64,000 bases of DNA from Flavobacterium panacis (GCF_024649945.1 NZ_JANKMS010000007.1:248001-312000); one strand, 5' to 3'. Counted from the stretch's first letter, positions 9,032-17,609 are shown. Program-made: numbers and translations. The notes: generated by a model not told the origin, from the letters alone.

Positions 9032-9541
9032 TTTCTTATAAAATCAATTTAGGGTTATATTTATTTCGTTAAATTTAACTTTTTTCGTTCAGATTTCCTG
9101 TTTTTTTACAAAGAATGTTTTTAACCGTCTAACAAAATGAGGAATGAAATTACACTTTAGGTATCTTCTGCACAATTTTGTTTTACTATTTACGTTTTAA
9201 ATAATTCACTGGTTATTTTGAAAAAAATAGCAATTAAGGAGAGAACCCAATCTCTTAAAAGTCCTTTAAAATGGAGTCTTTTTAATCCCAAAAGTTACAT
9301 GTTTACTGTATACACTATCCACAAAGTGTAAAATAATTACACACTCTTTTTGAAACGTTTTTTTATAAATAGCTCTATAACAGCTTCAAAACGTATTGGC
9401 ACGCCACTTGCAAATTGTGTTTATGACAAAATCTTGATGTGTTTGTTTTTTTATTGTTTCTCTCAGATGAGATACATAAATCAGAAAAAGAAAGATTTTA
9501 CTAAAAGCCCATAATTAAGCAATCAAAAAAGGAGTATAAGC
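9032..9541. other. Long leader region upstream of glycosyltransferase
   Basis: This 510-bp gap lies between divergent genes. I see no ORF with coding character. It contains three short complementary arms, TACACT (9311-9316), AGTGTA (9325-9330) and TTACAC (9337-9342), where the middle arm can pair with either neighbour. A good ribosome site (AAGGAG) sits 8 nt before the glycosyltransferase ATG. Confidence 0.4.
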
Positions 9542-10987
9542 ATGGAAAGCGAAACAATTATCTCAGAACAATTTTATGCGAACAATAGTTCAGCTATCAG
9601 CGAAAAATCATTAAGTGGTTCTTTTTTTAGAACTAATGAAAAAGCAAAACAAATACATGTAACAAGACCAACTAGTCCAATTGGATTAACCATTATCATT
9701 GCCACATTTTTATTGATGATTGCAGGTGTTTGTTCTGTATTTTTATTACAGGACGATTTCGAACAATTTCATTTTGAAAGAATCGCATCAACCTGGGGAT
9801 TACCATTTTTAATCATCACAACACTTTTGTTCTTCTATCAGACGGGAGTTTTCTTGTACAGCTCTTATTTGTATTTAAGATATAAACCAATCGAATCTGT
9901 ATCTGACGAATTATTGCCGACTTGTACGATTATCGTTCCGGCTTATAATGAAGGAAAATTAGTTTGGGACACTTTATTGAGTCTTGCAGATAGTGATTAT
10001 CCAGCAGAAAAATTACAGCTTTTGGCTATCGACGATGGAAGTAAAGATGATACTTGGTACTGGATGGAGCAAGCAAAAGCAAAATTAGGAGATCGTGTAA
10101 CGATTTTTCAACAACCAAAAAACCAAGGAAAACGTCAGGCATTATACAGAGGATTCAAATTAGGAACTGGTGAAATCTTTGTAACAGTAGATAGTGATTC
10201 TATTGTGAAAAAAGACACTTTAAGAAATTTAGTTAGTCCGTTTGTAGTGAACAAAAAATGTGGAGCGGTTGCAGGAAACGTTCAGGTTTTAAACAACAAA
10301 TCTGCTATTTTACCAAAAATGCTGAATGTAAGTTTTGTAATGAGTTTTGAATTTCAACGCTCTGTAGAAAGTCAACTAGGTTCTGTATTATGTACACCTG
10401 GAGCTTTGGCAGCTTACAAAAGAGATGCTGTTTTTAACTGTCTTCCAGAATGGATTAACCAGACTTTCATGGGACAACCATCAGATATTGGAGAAGACCG
10501 TGCTTTGACTAATATGATTTTGAAACAAGGTTTTGAAGTTAGATTTCAAAGAAATGCAGTGGTATTGACTAATGTTCCTGAAGAATATAAAGGATTATAC
10601 AAAATGTTCATCAGATGGGCGAGAAGTAACGTTCGTGAGAATTTGATGATGGCAAAATATGTTTTCACAGATTTTAGAAAAGAGTCAAAATTTGGTGCAA
10701 GAATGTTGTTTTTGAACCAATTCTTTAAAATTGCGATGACTTATCCGTTTATCTTATTTATGTTCTATTTTATTGCAGTTCACCCGATATTATTTTTAAG
10801 TTCAACATTTTTAGGAATCTTAATTTTCTCAAGTTTCTCTATGTTGTTTTATGCAAAAAGATACAACTTGTCTGAGTCTTTCTGGGCTTATTCTTATAGT
10901 GTTTTCTACACTTTCAGTTTATTCTGGATTGCGCCTTATGCGATAGCAACAGCTAACAAAAGAGGATGGTTGACAAGAGGATTATAA
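9542..10987 (+). CDS. Membrane glycosyltransferase, family 2 (processive-type)
   Basis: The 481-residue protein has membrane helices at about 50-70 and 87-110, a GT2 catalytic domain from about 125 to 360, and C-terminal helices from about 395 to 470. Catalytic landmarks are TIIVPAYNEG and AIDDGSKDDTW (nucleotide-sugar binding), VTVDSDS (DxD metal site) and GEDRALT (catalytic-base ED). The acceptor motif reads MFIRWARSN, keeping RW but with Met where processive synthases have Gln. The layout matches NodC/hyaluronan/poly-GlcNAc synthase-like enzymes that make and extrude a beta-linked polysaccharide, but the product cannot be told. It stands alone, with no deacetylase or c-di-GMP domain beside it. 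Confidence 0.85.
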   Translation: MESETIISEQFYANNSSAISEKSLSGSFFRTNEKAKQIHVTRPTSPIGLTIIIATFLLMIAGVCSVFLLQDDFEQFHFERIASTWGLPFLIITTLLFFYQTGVFLYSSYLYLRYKPIESVSDELLPTCTIIVPAYNEGKLVWDTLLSLADSDYPAEKLQLLAIDDGSKDDTWYWMEQAKAKLGDRVTIFQQPKNQGKRQALYRGFKLGTGEIFVTVDSDSIVKKDTLRNLVSPFVVNKKCGAVAGNVQVLNNKSAILPKMLNVSFVMSFEFQRSVESQLGSVLCTPGALAAYKRDAVFNCLPEWINQTFMGQPSDIGEDRALTNMILKQGFEVRFQRNAVVLTNVPEEYKGLYKMFIRWARSNVRENLMMAKYVFTDFRKESKFGARMLFLNQFFKIAMTYPFILFMFYFIAVHPILFLSSTFLGILIFSSFSMLFYAKRYNLSESFWAYSYSVFYTFSLFWIAPYAIATANKRGWLTRGL

Positions 10988-11030
10988 TTTAGTACACTAT
11001 TCATTTCTATTATATAAAACTCCAAAAAGA

Positions 11031-11060
11031 AAAACCCGTTGTATTTACAGCGGGTTTTTT
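11031..11060. terminator. Bidirectional intrinsic terminator
   Basis: The stem AAACCCGTTGTA / TACAGCGGGTTT with one G-U pair is flanked by A-rich and T-rich runs on either side. It serves both the glycosyltransferase and the convergent AAA ATPase gene. Confidence 0.8.
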
Positions 11061-11063
11061 GAT

Positions 11064-11771
11064 TTATTGTTGAATATCTAAAGAAGCGATAATTTGTTTT
11101 TTCATAGAAGTATGGATGTAATCTAAAGCTTCGGCGTAAGAAATAGAATAACGTCTTTCTATGTTTTGAAATTGCTCAGGAAATTCACTTAAAATTTTGT
11201 CGTAATAAATATCCAGATAACTCTCAGAAGGCATTTCATATTTCAAACGAAGCTGAAATCTTCTTAATAAAGCGCTGTCAATTATTTCGTAATGATTCGT
11301 CGCGCAAATTAATAAACTATCTGCAGGAAAATAATCCATTTGTTGAATTATCGTATTAACCAAGCGTCTCATTTCGCCTACATCTTTATCGTCGCTGTCA
11401 CGGCTTTTACCAATTTGGTCAAATTCATCCAAAAATAGAACAGCTCTTTCGCGAATTGCTTTGTCGAAAATTGCTTTTAGATTTTTAGAAGTTTCCCCAA
11501 TTCTTGCGTCAATAATTGTGCTGAGGTTAATAATGATAATCTTTTTGTTTAAAGTATGAGCAATTGCTTTTGCTGTTGTGGTTTTACCACAGCCAGAACT
11601 TCCGTGTAGTAAAATCTTGTTGTCAACTTTAAGATTGTATTTTTTTAGTTCGTCAATATATTGATGCTCTTTGATAATTTGAAGCAACGAAGCTTTATTT
11701 TCTTCGCTAAAAAACAAATCATCTAAAGCTATTTTTTCAGTATCAATTACAGTAAGATCATTCAGGTTCAT
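11064..11771 (-). CDS. AAA family ATPase
   Basis: The frame can be extended to a TTG at 11792, but ATG 11771 (MNLNDLTVIDTEK) is the better start and gives 235 residues. It is a single AAA module: Walker A HGSSGCGKTT, Walker B AVLFLDEFDQIG, sensor 1 ICATNH, and an arginine-finger region ALLRRFQLRL. It resembles the small stand-alone AAA proteins of the spastin/FtsH-core class, without a protease domain. It follows yggS by about 30 bp in the same direction and is probably co-transcribed. Its substrate is unknown. Confidence 0.85.
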   Translation of the reverse strand: MNLNDLTVIDTEKIALDDLFFSEENKASLLQIIKEHQYIDELKKYNLKVDNKILLHGSSGCGKTTTAKAIAHTLNKKIIIINLSTIIDARIGETSKNLKAIFDKAIRERAVLFLDEFDQIGKSRDSDDKDVGEMRRLVNTIIQQMDYFPADSLLICATNHYEIIDSALLRRFQLRLKYEMPSESYLDIYYDKILSEFPEQFQNIERRYSISYAEALDYIHTSMKKQIIASLDIQQ

Positions 11772-11801
11772 CTGCGTTTTTATTTGGTGCAAAATTAAGT
11801 T

Positions 11802-12533
11802 TTATTCTGCAATGTTTTCATTCCAGATCTCTTTTCCTATAAAACGATTTCCAAAGATTGAAGTGCCAATTCTCACCATATTAGAACCTTCGGCAATTGC
11901 CAGTTCTAGATCTTGTGACATTCCCATCGAAAGTTTTAAATCTTCTAAACCTTCAATTCCTTCAGCGTAAATTTCATCTCGAACGGTTCTCAAAAGTCGT
12001 AAAGACGGAATCATTTTTTCTTTTTCAACATCCAAAAGTCCGATGCTCATTAACCCCTTAATATTTAAGGTTTCGTATGTTTTTATTTTTTTGATGAAAG
12101 ACAAAACATCCTCTGGCGCCAATCCGAATTTACTTTCTTCATAAGAAGTATTCACCTGAACAAAAACATCTAATTTTCTATTTTGGTTTTGAAGCTGTTT
12201 GTGCAATTCATCAGCCAGATTTATTCGATCCAAAGATTGAATGCAAGTCACATATTTTAAAACATCTTTTACTTTATTGGTTTGAAGATGACCAATAAAA
12301 TGCCGTTCAACAGGAAGATTTTTTAAAATATCATTTTTATCCCGCAATTCCTGCATTTTATTTTCGCCCATCAAAGTTTCGCCAGCTTCAATTGCAATTC
12401 GTATTTGTTCTGCCGGAACAGTTTTAGTAGCCAATAAAAGCTGCACATCAGCGGGATTTCTTCCAGCCAATACGCAAGCATTTTCAATCCGCTGATGGAC
12501 TTTAATCAAATTAAAAATAATATCGTTTTTCAT
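11802..12533 (-). CDS. YggS family PLP-homeostasis protein
   Basis: The 243-residue protein matches the YggS/PROSC (PLPBP) family over its full length. The Lys that binds pyridoxal phosphate is in LLLATKTVP, and the family's MGENKMQE, HFIGHLQTNK, SLDRINLA, VNTSYEESKFG and LSMGMSQDLELAI blocks are all present. The protein is a single-domain PLP carrier that buffers free PLP and affects amino-acid pools; it is not an enzyme. A TGGTCCAG site lies 59 bp upstream, similar to sites near the PLP-dependent MocR gene at 13.5-14.9 kb. Confidence 0.95.
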   Translation of the reverse strand: MKNDIIFNLIKVHQRIENACVLAGRNPADVQLLLATKTVPAEQIRIAIEAGETLMGENKMQELRDKNDILKNLPVERHFIGHLQTNKVKDVLKYVTCIQSLDRINLADELHKQLQNQNRKLDVFVQVNTSYEESKFGLAPEDVLSFIKKIKTYETLNIKGLMSIGLLDVEKEKMIPSLRLLRTVRDEIYAEGIEGLEDLKLSMGMSQDLELAIAEGSNMVRIGTSIFGNRFIGKEIWNENIAE

Positions 12534-12591
12534 ACCACAAAATTAAGCCTAATCTGGAAGGTGTTTTTGATCCAGTTTTTATAATTAAATG

Positions 12592-12598
12592 TGGTCCA
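12592..12598. promoter_or_regulatory. Candidate MocR half-site upstream of yggS
   Basis: TGGTCCA, flanked as GTGGTCCAGA, lies 59 bp upstream of the yggS start. CTGGAC/GTCCAG-type words are known targets of MocR regulators such as TauR and PdxR. GATCCAG occurs 20 bp closer to the gene. This is a motif match only. Confidence 0.35.
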
Positions 12599-12676
12599 GA
12601 TGAAATGATTTAATTAAATGAAATAGAACAATATAAATTGTGTTAGGCAAATAGTAGTCATTGAATTTTTCCATAG

Positions 12677-12800
12677 CCCTTAGTTGCAACTAGGGGATTT
12701 TTAGTTAAGCTATTCAAGTTGGGCTTTAGCCAAATAGGTGTAGTTTAGGCTAAAGCCATTCTTAAGCTAATTTTATATACCTCCATCTAAAGATGGAGGC
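12677..12800. repeat. Cluster of REP-like palindromes
   Basis: Three palindromes lie in a row: CCCTTAGTTGCAACTAGGG (12677-12695), GGCTTTAGCC/GGCTAAAGCC (12722-12731 and 12748-12757, with partial outer pairing TTAGTTAAG/CTTAAGCTAA), and CCTCCATCT-aa-AGATGGAGG (12780-12799). Together they look like a non-coding repetitive extragenic element of a kind common in flavobacterial genomes. Confidence 0.65.
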
Positions 12801-12845
12801 AATTGTTTTATAAATCAGAACATAAAATTTCAGAGAACAATTTCA

Positions 12846-12856
12846 ACTGGACCAGT
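12846..12856. promoter_or_regulatory. Candidate MocR operator upstream of DUF2024
   Basis: ACTGGACCAGT is a perfect palindrome about 120 bp upstream of the DUF2024 start; AACTGGAT follows at 12876. The same word without symmetry (ACTGGTCCA) overlaps the MocR gene's own promoter at 14897. Confidence 0.4.
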
Positions 12857-12974
12857 ACCTCTTAAAAAATGAAAAAACTGGATGATTCACTATTTTCAAA
12901 ACCAGAATAAATTTGCAGAGAGAAAAACTTAGTCCCGATAACTATTGGGATAGAATCTTAGCACCTTAAAAAAA

Positions 12975-13238
12975 ATGAAAATAGCAGTTTGGGATACTTA
13001 TGTAACCCGCAAAGATGGAAAAATTATGCACTTTGATATTTTAGTAGACGAAAATGTTAACGATGCAGAACAAGTTTATGAATACGGAAAATTATATCTG
13101 AAAAGTGTAGATCAAGAAGGGCAAGCCTTATCTTCTAAAGAATGTCGTTTTTGTCATATTGATAGAGCACCGATAGAAGTAGAAAATCAAGTTAGAGAAA
13201 ATGGTTTTTCTATTATTGAAATGGAAAACTGTAATTGA
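12975..13238 (+). CDS. DUF2024 family protein
   Basis: The 87-residue protein begins MKIAVWDTYVTRKDGKIMHF, the hallmark opening of DUF2024, and has the usual length. It carries two Cys in the C-terminal half (SSKECRFCHIDRA), a possible metal or redox pair. The function of the family is not known to me. It stands alone between repeat elements. Candidate MocR operator words lie upstream, hinting at control by the PLP-dependent regulator nearby. Confidence 0.85.
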   Translation: MKIAVWDTYVTRKDGKIMHFDILVDENVNDAEQVYEYGKLYLKSVDQEGQALSSKECRFCHIDRAPIEVENQVRENGFSIIEMENCN

Positions 13239-13249
13239 TTTATTTTAAA

Positions 13250-13379
13250 CACATAGAAACATAGTTTTTCAAATACTTTAAAAAGGCGTTTCACTTTCAT
13301 TAATGCACATAGCTATGTGTAATGACCAGTCATTCTATTTTTATCCTTTCAATAAATATAAAATCTATGTTTCTATGTG
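13250..13379. repeat. Dispersed palindromic repeat, copy 1
   Basis: Terminal inverted repeats ACACATAGAAACATAG and CTATGTTTCTATGTG bound about 130 bp, with conserved AAAGGCGTTTCACT in the left half and an inner hairpin CACATAGCTATGTG. A second copy with the same order of parts is at 50110-50243. No ORF is inside, so it resembles a MITE or REPIN-type non-autonomous element. Confidence 0.8.
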
Positions 13380-13383
13380 GTAG

Positions 13384-13453
13384 AAAAAAAGGCTTCGACT
13401 TCGCTCAGCCGGAAAAACTGTGTGTCACCCTGACCGAAGTCGAAGGTTTTTTT
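13384..13453. repeat. TTCGACTTCG-type inverted repeat acting as terminator
   Basis: GGCTTCGACTTCGCTCAG and its near-inverse CTGACCGAAGTCGAAGG, flanked by A and T runs, form a long hairpin at the end of the MocR gene. The sequence belongs to a class of repeats widespread in Bacteroidota genomes and here probably serves as the terminator. Confidence 0.7.
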
Positions 13454-14861
13454 ATAACAATTTTGCAAGCGCTTTTATTCCTTCTTCAATTTGTTTTTCA
13501 GAAAGAGAAGCGTAACCCAAACGGAAACCTTTAATCGTTTCATCAAAACTAAATCGGTTTGGACTCATAATCTGAACGCCTTGAGACTTTAGTTTTTCAA
13601 AAATTTCCAGAACATTAACTTCTGAATTTGGAACAATCCAAAAGGCAAGTCCGCCTTCTGGTTTTGTAAACGTGATTTTGTCTTGAAGATATTGATTTAA
13701 GACACTTTCAAAATAATCTCTTTTACTTCTATAAACTAAATTGGCTCTTTTAAGATGACGCTTTATTTTACCTTCATTGATGAGGTTTAAAATTGCTTCT
13801 TCCATAATATTATCGCCCTGAACATCGATGATTTTTCTATGATTTCCAATTTTTTGAATGTTCTCATGCGAACTCGCTAAATATCCGATACGTAAGGCAG
13901 GCGCGACAATTTTGCTGAAAGTGCCAATATAAATGTAATTCTTAAGAGCGGAATAACTTGAAATCGGAAGTATTGGTCGTTGCCCAAAATGAAACTCATT
14001 ATCATAATCGTCTTCAATAATTGTAAAATGATATTGATTAGAAAGTTCAATCAATTTTAATCTCTTTTTTAAAGACAAAGTTACTGTAGTCGGAAATTGA
14101 TGATGAGGTGTAACGTAGATGGCTTTTATGTTTTTGTGCTGCAGGTATTTTTCGACTTGGTCGATATCCAATCCGTCTGGTTCTACATTGACAGGAAGTA
14201 GAATTGCGCCAGCATTTTCAAAAGCTTCCCAAGCAGGTTTGTAACCAGGATTTTCAACCAAAACATAATCCCCCGATTTTAAAATACAATGCGAAGCTAG
14301 ATACATCGCCATTTGACTGCCTCGCGTAATACAAATTTGATCGTGCGAAATACTCATGCCACGTTTAAAATTCAGCATTTGAGTAATTGATTTTCTAAAT
14401 TCGAGATTTCCCAGTTCACTACTGTAACCCATAATCTGCCAGCGTGATTTTCGGCTGAACAATTCACGATATGCCCTTGCGAGATCGTTCATTGGCGCCA
14501 ATCGGCTGTCGGGAAGCCCATCATCAAAAATTAAATGACTTTTGGGTTCTTCAATAAAAGATTGTTGTTCTTGTTTATTTTCTGACTTAAGAGAAAATTT
14601 AGGAAGTGATTCAGTAACAAAAGTTCCTTTTCGGTCAACAGAGATAAGCCAGCCTTCGGCAATCAAAACGTCTAGAGCTTCAACGACCGTATTTCTGTTT
14701 ACTTTTAATAATTCTGCCAATTGCCTGCTTCCAGGAAGAGCGTTGCCACTAATTAATTTTCCTGTTTTAATCGCATCAATTACGGCATCGGCAATTTGAA
14801 GGTAAATCGCTTTATCTGATTTTTTGTCAAGCTGAATTTCTAAGGGCCATGGACGAAGCAT
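13452..14861 (-). CDS. MocR/PdxR family PLP-dependent transcriptional regulator
   Basis: The 469-residue protein has a GntR-type winged helix at about 12-80 (QLAELLKVNRNTVVEALDVL) joined to a fold-type I aminotransferase-like domain (about 110-469). PLP-binding landmarks are present: EDDYDNEFHF, the TFSKIVAPALRIGYL segment with the Lys that should form the aldimine, and the C-terminal RLGYASL. Such proteins bind CTGGAC-type direct repeats and respond to PLP or an amino-acid-like effector. CTGGACTG at 14862 and ACTGGTCCA at 14897 lie right upstream, with the latter abutting a TATTTTTG promoter box, which suggests autoregulation. The effector cannot be told. Confidence 0.92.
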   Translation of the reverse strand: MLRPWPLEIQLDKKSDKAIYLQIADAVIDAIKTGKLISGNALPGSRQLAELLKVNRNTVVEALDVLIAEGWLISVDRKGTFVTESLPKFSLKSENKQEQQSFIEEPKSHLIFDDGLPDSRLAPMNDLARAYRELFSRKSRWQIMGYSSELGNLEFRKSITQMLNFKRGMSISHDQICITRGSQMAMYLASHCILKSGDYVLVENPGYKPAWEAFENAGAILLPVNVEPDGLDIDQVEKYLQHKNIKAIYVTPHHQFPTTVTLSLKKRLKLIELSNQYHFTIIEDDYDNEFHFGQRPILPISSYSALKNYIYIGTFSKIVAPALRIGYLASSHENIQKIGNHRKIIDVQGDNIMEEAILNLINEGKIKRHLKRANLVYRSKRDYFESVLNQYLQDKITFTKPEGGLAFWIVPNSEVNVLEIFEKLKSQGVQIMSPNRFSFDETIKGFRLGYASLSEKQIEEGIKALAKLL

Positions 14862-14911
14862 CTGGACTGTATTTGATTTAGAAATGAAATCTATTTACTG
14901 GTCCAAAAATA
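14862..14911 (-). promoter_or_regulatory. MocR gene promoter with CTGGAC/GGTCC words
   Basis: Read on the minus strand, TATTTTTG (14911-14904) fits the Bacteroidota -7 box TAnnTTTG and runs directly into TGGACCAGT. CTGGACT words lie again just before the ATG. Binding there would block transcription, consistent with autorepression. Confidence 0.5.
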
Positions 14912-15029
14912 CAATAATTATAAGATGAAAAATAGATTGAAAGTATAATTTTTTAAAAAGTTTGCAGCTCAAATTCAATACCTTAAAATGTTTTGTTACT
15001 TTTAAAATAAAAAACTTCCAACTTTAATA

Positions 15030-15605
15030 ATGAACGATCTGCTTCGAAAATTTCTAGAACAATTCAACAGATTCAAACCTGAAGATATTGATTTAATTAT
15101 AGAAAATACTACAATTGAAACTTTTAAAAAAGGAGCGTTTGTGGTGTTGGAGGGGCAGATTAGTGATAAATGTTATTTGGTTTTAAAAGGTTGTTTGAGA
15201 CAATTTAAAAGTATTGATGGTGAAGAAAAAACTACTGGATTTTTTATTGAAGAAATGCCTTTGGTTATCTATTCCAGTTATTTGGACGGAAAACCTTCAG
15301 AGTTCAATATTCAATGTTTAGAAGATACTATTTTAGTGAGCGGCACTCGGGAAAAAGAATTAGAGATGCAGTTAAAAAGTCCGATTTTGGAACATATTAC
15401 GTCATTGATTATGGTTTCAGATTATAGAAAAGCTGAACGATATATTGCCTTATTAAACAATTACAATCCCAAAGAGCGTTATCTGAAATTCATGAAATCG
15501 AACCCTAATTTTTTAAACCGAATACCGCTGGTTTACATTGCCAGTTATTTGAGTATTACGCCAGAATCTCTAAGTAGAATTAGGAAAAGGATTTTTCAGA
15601 AATAG
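15030..15605 (+). CDS. Crp/Fnr family transcriptional regulator
   Basis: The 191-residue protein has a cyclic-nucleotide-binding-like beta barrel (about 25-110; VVLEGQISDKCYLVLKGCLRQF) and a C-terminal helix-turn-helix (RIPLVYIASYLSITPESLSRIRKRI). The phosphate-binding cassette of true cAMP receptors (RxS) is not evident, as in most flavobacterial members, so the effector is probably not cAMP. It starts divergently from the MocR gene and ends head-on with the DUF4345 gene. Confidence 0.9.
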   Translation: MNDLLRKFLEQFNRFKPEDIDLIIENTTIETFKKGAFVVLEGQISDKCYLVLKGCLRQFKSIDGEEKTTGFFIEEMPLVIYSSYLDGKPSEFNIQCLEDTILVSGTREKELEMQLKSPILEHITSLIMVSDYRKAERYIALLNNYNPKERYLKFMKSNPNFLNRIPLVYIASYLSITPESLSRIRKRIFQK

Positions 15606-15645
15606 AGAATCTAGTTCATTAAAATATTTTCCATATGCTTAAATT

Positions 15646-16038
15646 TTATTCTTTGTTTTTGAAATAAAAAATAGTGCAAATAGCTCCAATTACGATTTCA
15701 GAAATGGCTGCATTTAGAATAGTTTGACTTGGTATTCCATCAACAATTATCGAATACAATCGAGAAAATCCATAAGCAAAATATAACAGAATTGCAGTCT
15801 GCAAAGAAATCTTAGTAAGTGAAGGTTTAAAAGCCCCCATTAAAATTACAGTTCCGAAAACGATAAGTGTTCCTCCTGAAGAACGGATTTCACTTAACAG
15901 ATTAAAATCATTTTTATTGAGATGAATTTCTGCAGAAGCTTCAAAAGCAATGGGAAAAAACAAAAGTGCAACGCCAATTGAAAAGCCGATTAGTCCAGCA
16001 ATAAAAAGTAATACTTTAAGATAGGTTGATGATTTCAT
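15646..16038 (-). CDS. DUF4345-like membrane protein
   Basis: The 130-residue protein has about four membrane helices (for example VLLFIAGLIGFSIGVALLFFP and GTLIVFGTVILMGAF), with the conserved middle segment NxLSEIRSSGG typical of the DUF4345 family, which is small and of unknown function. It is convergent with the Crp-like regulator. There are no catalytic residues to point to. Confidence 0.75.
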   Translation of the reverse strand: MKSSTYLKVLLFIAGLIGFSIGVALLFFPIAFEASAEIHLNKNDFNLLSEIRSSGGTLIVFGTVILMGAFKPSLTKISLQTAILLYFAYGFSRLYSIIVDGIPSQTILNAAISEIVIGAICTIFYFKNKE

Positions 16039-16153
16039 AAATTACATATGAGTTTTAGATTAATAATGCTCAAATGTAATGGGTGTGAAGAACTTATGTT
16101 CTTGACTTAAGGTAAGAAAATTGAACTAAATTATCTGAAATAGAACTAAATCA

Positions 16154-16188
16154 AAAAAGGGAACGGTTATAGACGTTCCCTTTTTTTC
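16154..16188. terminator. Bidirectional intrinsic terminator
   Basis: AAAAAGGGAACG / CGTTCCCTTTTTTT with an 8-nt loop sits immediately past the DUF1810 stop on the minus strand. Confidence 0.85.
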
Positions 16189-16196
16189 TAAGAATA

Positions 16197-16655
16197 TTAA
16201 GAAAGTACTGTTTCTGGCAGGATTACAGTTTTTTGAGTAAAATTTAAAGTCATTTGATCTAAGTGTCCGTAGAAGAAAGTATCTAAAACTTCCTGAAATA
16301 CTGGATTAGCATTTTCTACCTGAACAAATAAACTCATAGACGAGTGCAGTTTTCTGGCGTCAAGTTCGCCTAGAATACCTTCAGCAGATTTCTTTTTAAA
16401 AGTCAGCAACAATTTTGAAATTTCAATTAAATGTTTCGCCAAAATCGGATGATTTAAAAATTCAGTTGCTTCTTTCAAATCGGCAACAGCATAATAATCA
16501 GAAAGAGCACTTTTACCTAATCCTTGGATCTGCGGAAAAATAAACCACATCCAATTGGTTTGTTTTTTACCTTTTTTAAGTTCAGAATAGGCTGTTAAGT
16601 ACAATTTGTTTTGAGCATCTAAAAATCGGGTCAAATCATTTTTGGCATAAATCAT
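16197..16655 (-). CDS. DUF1810 family protein
   Basis: I prefer ATG 16655 (MIYAKNDLTRFLDAQNK, 152 residues) to the GTG at 16709, because family members start just before the LxRFLDAQ block. The signature WMWFIFPQIQGLGKS, the central HPILAKHLIEI and the GELDARKLHSSMSLF segment are all present. These are small cytosolic alpha-helical proteins, calpastatin-like in older annotation, with no established bacterial role. It is a single gene with its own terminator. Confidence 0.88.
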   Translation of the reverse strand: MIYAKNDLTRFLDAQNKLYLTAYSELKKGKKQTNWMWFIFPQIQGLGKSALSDYYAVADLKEATEFLNHPILAKHLIEISKLLLTFKKKSAEGILGELDARKLHSSMSLFVQVENANPVFQEVLDTFFYGHLDQMTLNFTQKTVILPETVLS

Positions 16656-17104
16656 ATTGAGATCATTTATTAAATGGTTTGTAAATCGGGTTTCTATATC
16701 GGGTAACACTTTTAAAATTTGCTGTATTAAACTTCATCGAATTTTCGATATCCAAAAGTAGATTTCAGATCTCTTTACGAGTTATAGAATTATGGTAGGT
16801 TGTTATATAATTCCGATAACATTTCAAAGTGTAAGAATGCCTTGTTAATTTCTTTGTAAAGTTTTGAACGATTCTAAATTCTAATGTTATTTTAATGTTC
16901 TAGAAAAAAATTGGCTCTAAATTGCGCGCTCAGAAAAATTTGGATAATAGCTCTAAATCACTGAGGTTTTGACTAAAATCGGCGTGGTTTTTTAGACTAA
17001 GAAATAAATTTGAAGGCAAAATAGAAGACAGAAAATTAATAATGTAGTGATAGATGTCTTTTAATAATGATTTTGGAGAAGATGTAACTTTTGTTTTTTA
17101 GAAT
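16656..17104. other. Intergenic region, no gene seen
   Basis: About 450 bp of AT-rich sequence lies between the divergent DUF1810 gene and the secretion operon. It probably carries both promoters; I find no convincing box, repeat or ORF. Confidence 0.4.
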
Positions 17105-17509
17105 ATGTTGAATAAAATTAAAAATAGCTTTTTATGTAAATGCCTTCAGGTGTTACTAGTCGGCTACTTTTTGATCAGCAGTTTAAACATCTCAAATGGC
17201 GTAAGCCGAATCATCAATGCTAATGCCGAAACGTACACGGTCAAAGGGATTACTTGTAATTTCCTGAAAAAAATCTTCAAATGTGACGGAATTCCAGAAG
17301 AACTGGATGATTATAAAACAAAAGAAACCAAAACTGCCAAATTAGGAAAAGGAATTCCTTTAATGGAATATTTGGTCTCATCAGAATCATTGATGCCTAA
17401 TTTCTATTTCTTAATAGAATCTGAAGGAAAAAAATATATTGACAATACGATCTTCTCATTTGGTTTTCACGGTAAAATAGATATACCGCCTCCTCGGGTG
17501 AACTCATAA
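17105..17509 (+). CDS. Small exported or anchored protein at head of secretion operon
   Basis: This 134-residue protein has an N-terminal hydrophobic segment (CLQVLLVGYFLISSLNISN), a mature part with a Cys pair (TCNFLKKIFKCDG), and a C-terminal IDIPPPRV. There is no lipobox. It lies 100 bp ahead of the ABC exporter gene, in the same direction, and is the only candidate partner or substrate for that system in this locus. I do not recognise a family. It could be an exported peptide precursor, an accessory periplasmic factor, or just an upstream gene. Confidence 0.65.
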   Translation: MLNKIKNSFLCKCLQVLLVGYFLISSLNISNGVSRIINANAETYTVKGITCNFLKKIFKCDGIPEELDDYKTKETKTAKLGKGIPLMEYLVSSESLMPNFYFLIESEGKKYIDNTIFSFGFHGKIDIPPPRVNS

Positions 17510-17609
17510 ATACTTGTTTTTTAAGGATTAGGACGAAAATCTTGATCTTAAGTGCGGTTTTTGCCGTATATTTATTCTATGTAATAATCTTGTATTTATA
17601 TCTAAATTC

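Noticed and set aside
11772..11792. N-terminal extension of the AAA ATPase from a TTG
   Set aside because: ATG 11771 follows closely and the extra seven residues (HQIKTQ) add no conserved sequence.
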